A DNA stretch of 64,000 nt from Robertmurraya sp047302285 (GCF_047302285.1 NZ_CP154845.1:806001-870000); one strand, 5' to 3'; shown: positions 17,392-26,158, counted from the first letter of the stretch. Notes: generated by a model from the sequence alone, not told the origin. Numbers and translations are program-made.

Positions 17392-17439
17392 AGAAATAAA
17401 TTATGTAAATAATTCGTTGATAATAATCACACCTTTCTT

Positions 17440-18690
17440 CTAGATACTCATGGCAATTTTATCTAATACGCTTGCATTAGTACCAAATTTACACATAGCA
17501 TCACAGTCACAACGAAGGTCTGAAAAAAGAATATATGAAATACTGCACATTTGGTCATGCTGAAAAGAGGGTCTAAGAAGCTGTACTTTAATTTCTTTTT
17601 CTCTTTTATTTGGAGCGATTAGGTAGTACTTACAATCCTTGTTATTCATAGTGAGAGCTAAATCGTATAGTCTTAGAATTCCAGAGTAAATAGATGTGCT
17701 CTTTTCAACTTCAAAAGCACAAATGATTTTGTCTTGGTTATCTAGCCATAACACATCAATTAAGGAAATCGTGTCTTTTACCTGAATAGGCACTTCATTT
17801 AAGTTTAATTGATCAAGAGAATATTCCCCAAGCTTCCGATTATTCCACTCTCGTTTATGGTCATTTCTAGCAATCCATACATGGTATCCAAGAGCTGTCC
17901 CTAATTTAGATAAGTGATATTGCATTTCCGTATGTTCATTATTTTCAATACTATCATTTATTACTTCAGCGTGTCTTTTGCGATTTGTTTTTTCTCGTTT
18001 TTCCATCTGTTTAAGAGCAAGGTCGTGATTTTCATTTATGATAAATTTTGCAGTCCCTATCTCAAAAAGGAGACCACAGACTGCACCAAGATCTTTTGAG
18101 AGGAAAGTGTTAAATTTCTCGTTGACATCCAGTATCATTTCCCGCATACGAAGATACTCATCCCAAGAACCTAGTTTAACTTTTTCGTTAAAAAGAGTAT
18201 TGAAACCGTTAACAATTGAAGTGTTAAATGGGGGAAATATAGTTGGATGAAGAAAATACAGGATGTTTGCGACAGCAGGTCCAAGTCCCTTTATTTTTTT
18301 CTCATTTAGCTTTTTCACTTCATGGATCAATTGTTGATCTTTTGTACTTTGTAGACAATTTTTAAGGAATTCCGCAAATGATTTTTTATTATCCTCATTT
18401 TCGTAAATATCAGGTATTCGAAGTTTTGGTTTCCAGTAAAATGCATGGGCAGCACCTTCAAAGATTTGTTTTTGTTCCGCGATAGCTGTTACAACAACTT
18501 CCAAAGAAGAACCCTTAAAATCAGTACCAAATTTATCATTCTCAATGTCCTCTATTACTTTTTTTATCCCATTACGGATTGTTCTAAAGGCCTTTAATCG
18601 TTCATCGTTGTTAATAAACCATGTTTGATAAACAGATTCGACGTCCGAACGGTAGTCGCGTAACAATTGATCGAAGTAGTCGTTGTTCAT
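17440..18690 (-). CDS. Predicted PD-(D/E)XK nuclease with helix-hairpin-helix-like N-terminal domain
   Basis: The 416-residue protein has two parts. The N-terminal half (to about 215) is helical and contains KGLGPAVANILYFLHPTIFP, which resembles the helix-hairpin-helix of base-excision glycosylases. The C-terminal half (about 255-400) contains SLIDVLWLDNQDKI and then AFEVEKSTSIYSGILRLYDL, the D...ExE/K arrangement of PD-(D/E)XK nucleases. It then reads YYLIAPNKREKEI, as in restriction-endonuclease-like domains. Histidine and acidic residues (NENHDL, NDSIENNEH) form the linker. There is no adjacent methylase, so if it is a defence nuclease it acts alone. The biological role is inference. Confidence 0.65.
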   Translation of the reverse strand: MNNDYFDQLLRDYRSDVESVYQTWFINNDERLKAFRTIRNGIKKVIEDIENDKFGTDFKGSSLEVVVTAIAEQKQIFEGAAHAFYWKPKLRIPDIYENEDNKKSFAEFLKNCLQSTKDQQLIHEVKKLNEKKIKGLGPAVANILYFLHPTIFPPFNTSIVNGFNTLFNEKVKLGSWDEYLRMREMILDVNEKFNTFLSKDLGAVCGLLFEIGTAKFIINENHDLALKQMEKREKTNRKRHAEVINDSIENNEHTEMQYHLSKLGTALGYHVWIARNDHKREWNNRKLGEYSLDQLNLNEVPIQVKDTISLIDVLWLDNQDKIICAFEVEKSTSIYSGILRLYDLALTMNNKDCKYYLIAPNKREKEIKVQLLRPSFQHDQMCSISYILFSDLRCDCDAMCKFGTNASVLDKIAMSI

Positions 18691-18970
18691 ATGTACTCTC
18701 CTTATTTAACAAAATAAGCTTGATATGATAAACATAGTAATTCAAAAGTATGAAGTTTTTGTGCAGAACCTTTTAACAATGGATGTTAAACCGATAAAAA
18801 ATATAAAACTATGCACTTACTTTTGCATTGCACTATATAAATAGTTTATCATTCAGCACAATTTCTCTATAAATTTTTGATAATCTATTTCCAGCTATCA
18901 AGAGGGATTATAAATCATTAAGTTAATAATGGAAGCGCAAACATTATTATTATTTAAAGGGGATTAGTTA

Positions 18971-19279
18971 ATGAAAATTAGTGAAACTACTAAGGAAAAG
19001 GTAAATAAACATTCACAAATAATATTTTGTGTTTTAGCATGGATTCTCCTCATTTGTATTGTTATTCAAGTTTCTTTAGCCTCAATGGCTGTTTTTGTGA
19101 ATGATGACATTTGGGGCAAACACTTAGCATTTGTAAAAGTGATTGAATATATCCCAGCATTTATGTACATATTTGGGAGTGCAGCTTTAAAGGTATGTGA
19201 TAGAATTATCACACTCTTTTTTGTAGAGAGAAATGTGTCTAAAATGTTAAATGTTGAAGTAAATGCCACTGTGATGTGA
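18971..19279 (+). CDS. Small membrane protein, DUF6220-like, C-terminus divergent
   Basis: The 102-residue product begins with a charged segment and then two or three hydrophobic helices (IIFCVLAWILLICIVIQVSLA, then YIPAFMYIFGSAAL). The segment LAWI...VIQVSLASMAVFVND and WGKHLAFVKVIEYIP fits the DUF6220 membrane family. After about residue 65 the sequence no longer follows the family, and the last helix seems missing, so the gene may be frameshifted near its 3' end. AAAGGGG precedes the ATG. It lies just before the CWB2-like lipoprotein gene. Confidence 0.55.
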   Translation: MKISETTKEKVNKHSQIIFCVLAWILLICIVIQVSLASMAVFVNDDIWGKHLAFVKVIEYIPAFMYIFGSAALKVCDRIITLFFVERNVSKMLNVEVNATVM

Positions 19280-19284
19280 ATCAC

Positions 19285-19299
19285 TGCACAAATTCTGCA
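19285..19299 (+). promoter_or_regulatory. TGCA-N7-TGCA direct repeat, candidate response-regulator box
   Basis: Two TGCA tetramers 11 bp apart, followed by ACTCTTTATTATATTCTTTTC. The same arrangement and similar flanks occur before the CueP gene (25173) and the His-rich protein gene (28695). An 11-bp period fits OmpR-type dimers. Confidence 0.45.
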
Positions 19300-19351
19300 A
19301 CTCTTTATTATATTCTTTTCCTTGTATAATTCGTTGGAAGGAGATAAAAAA

Positions 19352-20572
19352 ATGCAGAAATTTTTAACAGTATTATTGCTTGCTTTTGTAACAATTGCTT
19401 TAGCAGCATGCTCATCAGGGGAACAAGAGCTAGGTGCAACGGATAAGGAAATTGATAAGAAAGTAGATGTTAGTTCTGTGCAAAAAGGTGAAACTAGTGG
19501 GGATTCTGAAAACGCCTCTAATATCAAAAGTACTAAAAATGTAACAAGACTTGATGCTGATAGTTTAATAGAAGCTTCAGTACAGGTATCACAAACAATT
19601 TGGCCAGCGACCGAGAACGCTAATAAGCCAGGTGCTGTAATACTGGCCCCGGTTGATAATTGGCAAATAGCTTTGGCCTCGGCTGACTTGATTCACCATC
19701 CTAACAACGGGCCAGTTTTATTCTATGAAGATGAGGGAATACCGGAGTTTACTCTTCAAGAATTAGAACGACTAAGTCCAACCAGTACGATGGATGGTAT
19801 AGAAGTAATGGTCATGGGAAACGCCGATCAGAAAGTGTTAGATGAATTAAAGGATTATCAAATTCTACAGATTGAGGGCGAGGATCCGGTAGCGTTTGCA
19901 GTAGATGTTGATAAGGCTTACGCAGATGCTGCAGGAGAGATCCCACAAGGACTTATCATTGTCTCCTCGGAAGAAGAGGCTAAATTATATTCCTTAATTG
20001 CATCCAATTGGATTGCTCATATGCCTGAACCGATTCTTTATGTAACGAAAGATGAAATTCCTGACGCTACAATAAAAGCATTAGAGCTTAGAAATAAAGC
20101 GGCAAATATCTATATGCTTGGACCGGAATCCGTTATATCGGCTGATATTGAGGAAAGTTTAAAGGATTATGGTATGGTAACACGAATTGGTGGAGAGACT
20201 CCAGTAGAAGTATCTGTCGAATTTGCTAAATTCAAAGATGAGAAAACAGGTTTTGGGTGGGGTATAAATGAACCTGGACATGGTTTTGGATTTATTTCCA
20301 CAGAGGATGCTGGCTTTGCAGTGGCGGGTGCTCCGTTTGCTCATCTTGGAAAACATGCACCGTTAATTTGGCTTGAGAATGGAGAAGTATCGGATACAAC
20401 ACATGAGTTTTTAGGAGAACTTCAACCAAAATTTACAGATGATCCAACAGTTGGTCCGTACAACCATGGTTTTATAGTTGGTTCTGGAACATCAATCACT
20501 ATACAAACTCAAGGTATGATCGATCAAATGCTGGAAATAACTTCATCAGATGGCGGAGGACATGGGCACTAA
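19352..20572 (+). CDS. Lipoprotein with cell-wall-binding-repeat-2-like domains and His-rich tail
   Basis: A lipoprotein signal peptide with lipobox ALAAC (residues 1-18) is followed by an acidic/Ser-rich linker. Repeated alpha/beta units follow (GAVILAPVDNWQIALASADL, GLIIVSSEEEAKLYSLIASN, AANIYMLGPESVIS), each resembling the CWB2 repeat of surface proteins. The C-terminus is GGGHGH, a plausible metal-binding tail. The total is 406 residues. ATG 19352 has a strong GGAAGGAG site. The copper-island context suggests a role in binding or sensing metal outside the cell, but that is inference. Confidence 0.75.
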   Translation: MQKFLTVLLLAFVTIALAACSSGEQELGATDKEIDKKVDVSSVQKGETSGDSENASNIKSTKNVTRLDADSLIEASVQVSQTIWPATENANKPGAVILAPVDNWQIALASADLIHHPNNGPVLFYEDEGIPEFTLQELERLSPTSTMDGIEVMVMGNADQKVLDELKDYQILQIEGEDPVAFAVDVDKAYADAAGEIPQGLIIVSSEEEAKLYSLIASNWIAHMPEPILYVTKDEIPDATIKALELRNKAANIYMLGPESVISADIEESLKDYGMVTRIGGETPVEVSVEFAKFKDEKTGFGWGINEPGHGFGFISTEDAGFAVAGAPFAHLGKHAPLIWLENGEVSDTTHEFLGELQPKFTDDPTVGPYNHGFIVGSGTSITIQTQGMIDQMLEITSSDGGGHGH

Positions 20573-20598
20573 TTTTCTCTAAATTAAATATTAACCTT

Positions 20599-20637
20599 AA
20601 TAAAGAGTCTGGTGTTTATACATTAGGCTCTTTATTG
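20599..20637 (+). terminator. Rho-independent terminator
   Basis: AATAAAGAG pairs with CTCTTTATT downstream of the lipoprotein gene. Confidence 0.7.
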
Positions 20638-20924
20638 CAACAAGGAAACGATGAAGGTAATGAGTAAGTTAGGGATATCATTGTATTAGTTCTCATAGAT
20701 AAAAATTATTAATAATAAGCTATAATTGAATTTACTTTGAGGTGAATGTTGTTCCTAGTCTTATAAAAGCTGATTAAGACCAAATTTGGAAATAGCAGTC
20801 TATACATAAATGAAGTACACCCATTTTACATGAAAGGCAGAAAAAAATAATCATTCATTTTTAAATCTCGATAAAAACTTCATATTTTCTTTGTATGATT
20901 AGAAAAAAGATAGGAGTGATTTAA
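20638..20924 (+). promoter_or_regulatory. Intergenic region with promoter motif shared with lgt
   Basis: No gene is seen here. At 20866-20915 the sequence TCTCGATAAAAACTTCAT followed by TATGATTAGAAAAAA repeats, with few changes, the region upstream of lgt (5576-5629). It ends just before the ATAGGAG ribosome site of the DUF2933-like gene. Confidence 0.45.
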
Positions 20925-21113
20925 ATGGAATGGTTATTATTACTTATATGCCCGTTAATGATGATTTTTATGATGAAGGGACATAGTCATGGAGGACATA
21001 AGCGTCATAACACTTCAAAGGAAATAGATTCTAAAATGTCCTTACTTGAGAAAGAAAATGAGCGACTTCAAGAAGAAATAAACAATCTATCATCAATGAT
21101 TAAGAAAAGCTAA
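20925..21113 (+). CDS. Small membrane protein, DUF2933-like
   Basis: The 62-residue product has one N-terminal membrane helix (WLLLLICPLMMIFMM), a short His/Gly-rich segment (GHSHGGHKRH) and a C-terminal coiled coil (EKENERLQEEINNLSSMIKK). Short proteins of this type (DUF2933) are common in copper-resistance loci. The His-rich patch next to the membrane suggests metal binding. A clear ATAGGAG site precedes the start. It appears to be transcribed alone, with its own promoter region. Confidence 0.7.
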   Translation: MEWLLLLICPLMMIFMMKGHSHGGHKRHNTSKEIDSKMSLLEKENERLQEEINNLSSMIKKS

Positions 21114-21214
21114 ACTCAACGAGCTATTTTAGTGCTTATAGTTCACTTTTCTTAAATATGTAGTGTATGTGTTGTAATGGCAATAAATTCTTAGTGTATA
21201 ATAATTACCCTTTA

Positions 21215-21339
21215 AATAGTGTTGCAAAAATCATCCTTGAATCCCATTTTAAAGAGTGTGTAGTGGTAGAGTTCGCGAAGGAGACATGAATGTTTTTGAA
21301 GAGGTTCTTATAATCATTGAAAAATTAATTAAGAAATAA
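21215..21339 (+). pseudogene. CsoR-like repressor, C-terminal remnant with frameshift
   Basis: NSVAKIILESHFKECVVVEF is the second-helix region of CsoR/RcnR-type repressors, including the conserved His and Cys. It then runs into TGA, and the final helix (NVFEEVLIIIEKLIKK) continues in another frame to TAA at 21339, 15 bp before copZ. The DNA-binding N-terminal helix and first metal ligand are not recognisable upstream. The position directly before copZ is where a csoR gene is expected. Confidence 0.6.
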
Positions 21340-21354
21340 AAGGAGTCGATATAC

Positions 21355-21561
21355 ATGAATAGAATAACTTTAAATGTAAAAGGAATGTCTTGTGGCCACT
21401 GTGTAAAATCAGTAGAAGGAAGTGTTGGAAAACTAGATGGTGTTTCTGCTGTGAAGGTTCAATTAGAAAACGGAACAGTAGATATAGAATTTGATTCTAA
21501 CAAAGTTACGCTAGATACTATTAAAGATACCATTGATGATCAAGGTTATGATGTAGAATAA
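21355..21561 (+). CDS. copZ: Copper chaperone CopZ
   Basis: The 68-residue single HMA domain has the copper-binding MSCGHC motif at residues 12-17 and the usual ferredoxin-like fold pattern (KSVEGSVGKLDGV, then DTIDDQGYDVE). CopZ carries Cu(I) in the cytoplasm to CopA. An AAAAGGAG site precedes the ATG. copA follows 70 bp downstream, separated by a hairpin and an operator-like palindrome, so the two genes may be only partly cotranscribed. Confidence 0.93.
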   Translation: MNRITLNVKGMSCGHCVKSVEGSVGKLDGVSAVKVQLENGTVDIEFDSNKVTLDTIKDTIDDQGYDVE

Positions 21562-21564
21562 TAA

Positions 21565-21594
21565 ACGTGCTTATAATAGCACGTCTTCTTTTAT
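21565..21594 (+). terminator. Attenuator or terminator hairpin between copZ and copA
   Basis: ACGTGCT pairs with AGCACGT around TATAAT and is followed by CTTCTTTTAT. It would reduce read-through from copZ into copA. Confidence 0.6.
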
Positions 21595-21602
21595 AATTTT
21601 AT

Positions 21603-21619
21603 ATACCCTATATAGGTAT
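21603..21619 (+). promoter_or_regulatory. CsoR-type operator-like palindrome before copA
   Basis: ATACCCTATATAGGTAT is a near-palindrome that resembles CsoR operators (TACCC...GGGTA class). It lies just upstream of the copA ribosome site rather than before copZ. Confidence 0.4.
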
Positions 21620-21631
21620 GAGGTGATAAGC

Positions 21632-24046
21632 GTGAATGGGAAAATTGTAGAAAATCAGTTTCAAGTGTCGGGTATGACTTGTGCAGCATGTGCAACTAGG
21701 ATTGAAAAAGGCTTGTCTAAGATGGAAGGTGTTCAAGAAGCGAATGTAAACCTTGCACTTGAAAAGGCAATGGTGAAATTTGATGCTGGGATTATGGGTC
21801 CTATTGATATACAGAAAAAAATAAGGGATTTAGGTTATGATGTTGTCACTGAAAAAAAAGAATTGGTTATAACAGGTATGACCTGTGCAGCATGTGCAAC
21901 AAGAATAGAAAAAGGCCTTAATAAGCTTAACGGTATAGTTCAAGCTAATGTGAACTTAGCTCTTGAAAAAGCATCAGTGGATTATAATCCTTCTGTAATT
22001 TCGCTTCAAGAAATGATCAGAAAAATAGAAGATTTAGGTTATGGTGCCATGGTGAAAAGTGAGGAAAATGAAAATGAAGCAGTTGACCATCGTCAGAGGG
22101 AAATTGAAAACCAACAGGGAAAGTTCATTTTTTCTGCAATATTATCATTTCCATTACTTTGGGCAATGTTTGGGCATTTTAGTTTTACATCATCCTTATA
22201 TGTTCCAGAAGCACTGATGAATCCATGGGTTCAGATGGCCCTTGCAACCCCTGTGCAATTTATAATAGGAAAACAGTTTTATGTTGGTGCATACAAAGCG
22301 CTTAAGAACAAAAGTGCTAATATGGATGTACTTGTAGCTCTAGGTACTTCTGCCGCCTATTTTTATAGTATTTACTTGGCATTTAAAACAATTGGAAGTA
22401 GTGCCCACTCAGAGGGACTCTACTTTGAAACGAGTGCCGTTTTAATTACATTAATTATTTTGGGTAAACTGTTTGAGGCTATAGCAAAAGGAAAATCATC
22501 AGAAGCAATCAAAAAATTGATGGGATTGCAAGCCAAAACAGCTACAGTCCTTCGTGATAATAAAGAAGAGATTGTTCAACTGGAAGAAGTGGTGGTTGGA
22601 GATATTCTCTTAATTAAACCTGGTGAAAAAATACCTGTTGATGGGCAAGTTGTTGAAGGTAGTTCTGCCATTGATGAGTCAATGCTAACAGGAGAAAGTG
22701 TTCCAATTGATAAAACCGTTGGGGACAATGTCATAGGAGCAACACTTAACAAAAACGGATTTATTAAAGTAAAGGCCACTAAAGTTGGAAAAGAAACAGC
22801 ATTGGCTCAAATCATCAAGGTAGTTGAAGAAGCGCAAGGTTCAAAAGCGCCAATTCAGCGTATGGCAGATTCTATATCTGGAATTTTCGTGCCAATCGTT
22901 GTAGGGATTGCGGTTCTTACATTTATCATTTGGTATTTATGGGTCGATCCAGGAAACTTCGCTGGAGCTTTAGAAAACTTGATTGCGGTTCTTGTAATTG
23001 CTTGTCCATGTGCATTGGGGCTAGCAACACCAACATCGATTATGGCTGGATCTGGTCGTGCTGCTGAGTATGGAATCCTTTTTAAAGGAGGAGAACACCT
23101 TGAAAAAACTCACAGAGTGAACACGGTCATATTAGATAAAACGGGCACGATTACAAATGGTGCACCTGTTCTAACTGATGTAATTACAGAACTAAGCGAG
23201 TCTGAATTTCTATCATTTGTTGGCTCTGCCGAAAAGCAATCAGAACACCCGTTGGCTCAGGCGATTGTAGAAGGAATAAAGAATAAATCGATTGATTTAA
23301 GAGATGTTACAGACTTTGAAAACATTCCTGGCTATGGAATTAAAGCCATTGTGGACGAGAAAATAGTGCTAGTTGGAACAAGACGTCTTATGAAACAGTA
23401 CAATGTGAATGTCGAGAATGTATTAGGAAAAATGGAAGAACTAGAAAAGCAAGGAAAAACAGCTATGTTAGCATCTTTTGATGGCTCTTACGCAGGTCTA
23501 GTTGCTGTTGCAGATACAATAAAAGAAACATCTTCAGAGGCTATTAGTCGCATGAAGGGCATGGGATTAGAAGTCATTATGATTACTGGTGATAATCAAC
23601 AAACGGCTCATGCAATCGCAAAACAAGCGGGAGTAGATCATGTGATAGCAGAAGTATTACCAGAAGGGAAAGCCGAAGAAGTTAAGAAACTTCAGGCAGA
23701 AGGGAAGATTGTCGCTATGGTAGGAGATGGAATTAATGATGCTCCTGCACTTGCTACTGCTGATATTGGAATGGCGATTGGAACAGGTACTGACGTTGCA
23801 ATGGAAGCTGCTGATATTACATTGATCCGGGGGGATCTAAACAGTATTCCTGATGCAATCCTAATGAGTCACAAAACGATGAGAAATATCAAGCAAAATC
23901 TCTTCTGGGCTCTAGCCTATAACACGACCGGTATTCCAATTGCTGCCATTGGCTTCTTAGCTCCTTGGCTAGCAGGGGCTGCAATGGCATTTAGTTCCGT
24001 ATCTGTTGTATTAAATGCATTGCGACTTCAAAAAGTAAAATTATAA
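21632..24046 (+). CDS. copA: Copper-exporting P1B-type ATPase CopA
   Basis: The 804-residue pump exports Cu(I) with ATP hydrolysis. In order: two HMA domains with GMTCAACATRIEKGL repeated almost exactly, transmembrane helices, the actuator loop LTGESVP, the metal-site helix IACPCALGLATP, phosphorylation site DKTGTITNG, the EHPLAQAI nucleotide-binding loop, TGDN, and VGDGINDAPALATADIG. C-terminal helices close with LAYNTTGIPIAA. All motifs are intact. GTG 21632 fits the AGGTG site; GTG 21623 in frame is the alternative. Its CPC and two CxxC motifs, together with copZ next door, support copper rather than zinc or cadmium. Confidence 0.97.
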   Translation: MNGKIVENQFQVSGMTCAACATRIEKGLSKMEGVQEANVNLALEKAMVKFDAGIMGPIDIQKKIRDLGYDVVTEKKELVITGMTCAACATRIEKGLNKLNGIVQANVNLALEKASVDYNPSVISLQEMIRKIEDLGYGAMVKSEENENEAVDHRQREIENQQGKFIFSAILSFPLLWAMFGHFSFTSSLYVPEALMNPWVQMALATPVQFIIGKQFYVGAYKALKNKSANMDVLVALGTSAAYFYSIYLAFKTIGSSAHSEGLYFETSAVLITLIILGKLFEAIAKGKSSEAIKKLMGLQAKTATVLRDNKEEIVQLEEVVVGDILLIKPGEKIPVDGQVVEGSSAIDESMLTGESVPIDKTVGDNVIGATLNKNGFIKVKATKVGKETALAQIIKVVEEAQGSKAPIQRMADSISGIFVPIVVGIAVLTFIIWYLWVDPGNFAGALENLIAVLVIACPCALGLATPTSIMAGSGRAAEYGILFKGGEHLEKTHRVNTVILDKTGTITNGAPVLTDVITELSESEFLSFVGSAEKQSEHPLAQAIVEGIKNKSIDLRDVTDFENIPGYGIKAIVDEKIVLVGTRRLMKQYNVNVENVLGKMEELEKQGKTAMLASFDGSYAGLVAVADTIKETSSEAISRMKGMGLEVIMITGDNQQTAHAIAKQAGVDHVIAEVLPEGKAEEVKKLQAEGKIVAMVGDGINDAPALATADIGMAIGTGTDVAMEAADITLIRGDLNSIPDAILMSHKTMRNIKQNLFWALAYNTTGIPIAAIGFLAPWLAGAAMAFSSVSVVLNALRLQKVKL

Positions 24047-24059
24047 GGAGAGATGCAAA

Positions 24060-24188
24060 ATGAAAAAATGAATTCTTTCTGGAACGATTTATCTTCTTGT
24101 AGTGATTGGTTTTTACTATGGTATTACGGTTGTAACAGGTCCTGCTGAAAATCCTGTTCATTCGAATATGGAGCAACATGATAATTAA
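24060..24188 (+). pseudogene. Short membrane protein with in-frame TGA at codon 4
   Basis: A frame of 42 codons starts ATG AAA AAA TGA and continues ILSGTIYLLVVIGFYYG, a membrane helix, to a His-containing tail (NMEQHDN). AAGGAGAG precedes the ATG, 13 bp after copA, as for a third gene of the operon. In proteins of this kind codon 4 would plausibly be tryptophan (TGG), so a single G-to-A change would explain the stop. Function unknown. Confidence 0.5.
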
Positions 24189-24515
24189 CCTTTGATGGGA
24201 ATACTCAATAAATTTATTTATCTATAATTCACTTTTAGAAAACAAAAGCACTTTAAATCATATATTCACCAGTTGTTGCCTATTTAATAACAGATTCGAT
24301 TAGAAATATTATTTTTGTTTTTACAGGAATATTGCTTGTTCGCTCCCTAATCAGGTATTTTGATTCTTATTGCTTTTCAAAAACAATAATGTTTGCGAAA
24401 AGAGCCTTAAAATTAGACTACTAAAAAGCTTGAAATATCGAAATTATAGATTTCGAATGAAAAAATTCAGGAAGTATACCAGTCTCAACTGACGTAAGGA
24501 GGAAGGAAATTAGAA
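24189..24515 (+). other. Intergenic region, no gene seen
   Basis: AT-rich, with stop codons in all frames. The only clear element is the GTAAGGAGG-type ribosome site of the next gene. Confidence 0.5.
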
Positions 24516-25133
24516 ATGAATACTAGTGAAGAAATAAAAAAACGATATAATCGCATTTCTGGTATATACGAAATGATGGATAAAATGATAAAGGATAAAT
24601 GGAGAGTAGATTTACTTTCACATGTATCTGGTAAAGTGCTTGAAGTTGGAATTGGGACAGGGGTTAATTTAAGACACTATCCAAAGAATATTTCTTCATT
24701 AACTGGTGTTGATTTTAGTAGGAAAATGCTCGAAATAGCACAAAAAAAGAAATTAAGTGGGGATTTCCAATTTCCAATTGAATTAATTGAAGCTGATATA
24801 CAATATTTGCCCTTTGCAGATGATAGTTTTGATTCTATCGTTTCTACCTGTGTATTTTGCTCAGTACCTGATCCAATAAAAGGACTTGAGGAATTAAGAA
24901 GAGTTTGTAAACCATCTGGGAAAATCTATATGTTAGAACATATGAGAAGTGATAATCGACTAATAGGAGTGGTTATGGATGTTTTAAATCCATTAACTGT
25001 AAGGCTTTGGGGGGCGAATATAAATAGGGAAACTTTGAAAAATATAGAGAAAGCAAATATTAAAATTTATAAGAACATATCACTAATGAGTTCGGTTTTT
25101 AGAGAACTAACTTTAAGTCCCAAAAAGAATTAG
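24516..25133 (+). CDS. Class I SAM-dependent methyltransferase
   Basis: The 205-residue protein has the Rossmann methyltransferase motifs: VLEVGIGTGVNLRHY (motif I, SAM binding), LTGVDFSRKMLEIA (motif II), IEADIQYLPFADDSFD (motif III) and VCKPSGKIYMLEHMRS. The order and spacing resemble PmtA/UbiE-type enzymes that act on lipids or quinones. The substrate cannot be fixed from sequence. It is often seen in metal-resistance islands. An AAGGAGGAAGG site precedes the ATG. Confidence 0.85.
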   Translation: MNTSEEIKKRYNRISGIYEMMDKMIKDKWRVDLLSHVSGKVLEVGIGTGVNLRHYPKNISSLTGVDFSRKMLEIAQKKKLSGDFQFPIELIEADIQYLPFADDSFDSIVSTCVFCSVPDPIKGLEELRRVCKPSGKIYMLEHMRSDNRLIGVVMDVLNPLTVRLWGANINRETLKNIEKANIKIYKNISLMSSVFRELTLSPKKN

Positions 25134-25172
25134 AGTGGTTCACAGTTATTTCATATTTCAAACACCCATAAA

Positions 25173-25187
25173 TGCATAAAATCTGCA
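25173..25187 (+). promoter_or_regulatory. TGCA-N7-TGCA direct repeat before the CueP gene
   Basis: TGCATAAAATCTGCA, then ACTTTTTGTAATATGCTTTTC. About 30 of 40 positions agree with the region upstream of the lipoprotein gene at 19285. Confidence 0.45.
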
Positions 25188-25356
25188 ACTTTTTGTAATA
25201 TGCTTTTCATTGAGTTTTGAGAAGAGTGGTAATTATTGATTGGAGATAACTAATAACAATATTTTTACTATATTGCTTTTTTTGGCTCAATGGAAGACGT
25301 AACTTTTTATTTCATATAATGGGCTTTATAACGAAGAGGAAGGAGGAAATCTTCTG

Positions 25357-25887
25357 ATGAAAAGTAAGGTACTAGTGGCTACATTATTATCTACATTAGT
25401 AATATTATCTGCTTGCGGAGCAGAAAGTACACAAGAAAGTGAGACTCAAGATATTAAGGAATTAGTGAATGAATATAGTTCAGATATGACAAATGACAAG
25501 TCCGCTTCTATAACATCTCAACAACTTATTGTGACCGAGAGTGATAATAGTGCGTTAGCCTATGACTTACCTAAAGACGAATTTTTTGTTTCTATCGCAC
25601 CGTATGTCAATGAAACTCATCATTGAACGAATCATAACTTGACAGGTTGTCAAGGTGAATTGGTGGGGGAAGAGTTTGACGTATATATAGAAGATATGGA
25701 AAATAACGTAGTGTTTGACCAAACCATGAAATCCCAAAGTAACGGATTTATTGATTTATGGCTACCTCGGGATAAAACGTATCGCATAACAATTAAATAT
25801 GAAGGAAAAATAGTTGAGTCAGAGTATTCAACTACTGAAAACAGTGGCACTTGTATTACAACCATGCAGTTAAAAGAGTCGGTATAA
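25357..25887 (+). pseudogene. cueP: CueP-family copper-binding lipoprotein interrupted by in-frame TGA (nonsense or selenocysteine)
   Basis: One frame runs from ATG 25357 to TAA 25887 with a single TGA at codon 90 (25624-25626). The product has a lipobox (ILSAC), then AYDLPKDEFFVSIAPYVNET, the TGA, NLTGCQGELVGEEFDVYIED, and GFIDLWLPRDKTYRI. It ends with GTCITTMQL. This is the complete CueP fold, and two of the three conserved cysteines are present. The TGA stands where the family has Cys in THPC. A six-bp hairpin with an AGGTT loop lies 12-28 nt after it. Either the gene is dead or the codon is recoded. Confidence 0.8.
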
Positions 25888-25919
25888 ATTAAGGCTTATA
25901 TTTATTTTGTGAAATAAAG

Positions 25920-25958
25920 AAGAGTAAATTCATCAATCGAATTTACTCTCTTTTTTTG
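25920..25958. terminator. Terminator after CueP gene
   Basis: AGAGTAAATTC pairs with GAATTTACTCT and is followed by CTTTTTTT. It may serve both the plus-strand CueP gene and the convergent regulator gene. Confidence 0.85.
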
Positions 25959-26158
25959 CAAATTAATACTTCGAGTGCTTCTGATATAAAATAATAAAGG
26001 TAAGGTCATATGAAAGTGGTGTTAGTGAAGAGCAATTACTTCACAATGTGACATAAATATTAGCTTTTTGGATTTTTTACTGTTAATTTAACAGAAAAAT
26101 AAACAACGATTCCAATCAAGAAAAGGTTGAGTATCTGTCCAAACATTTATGGTTACTC

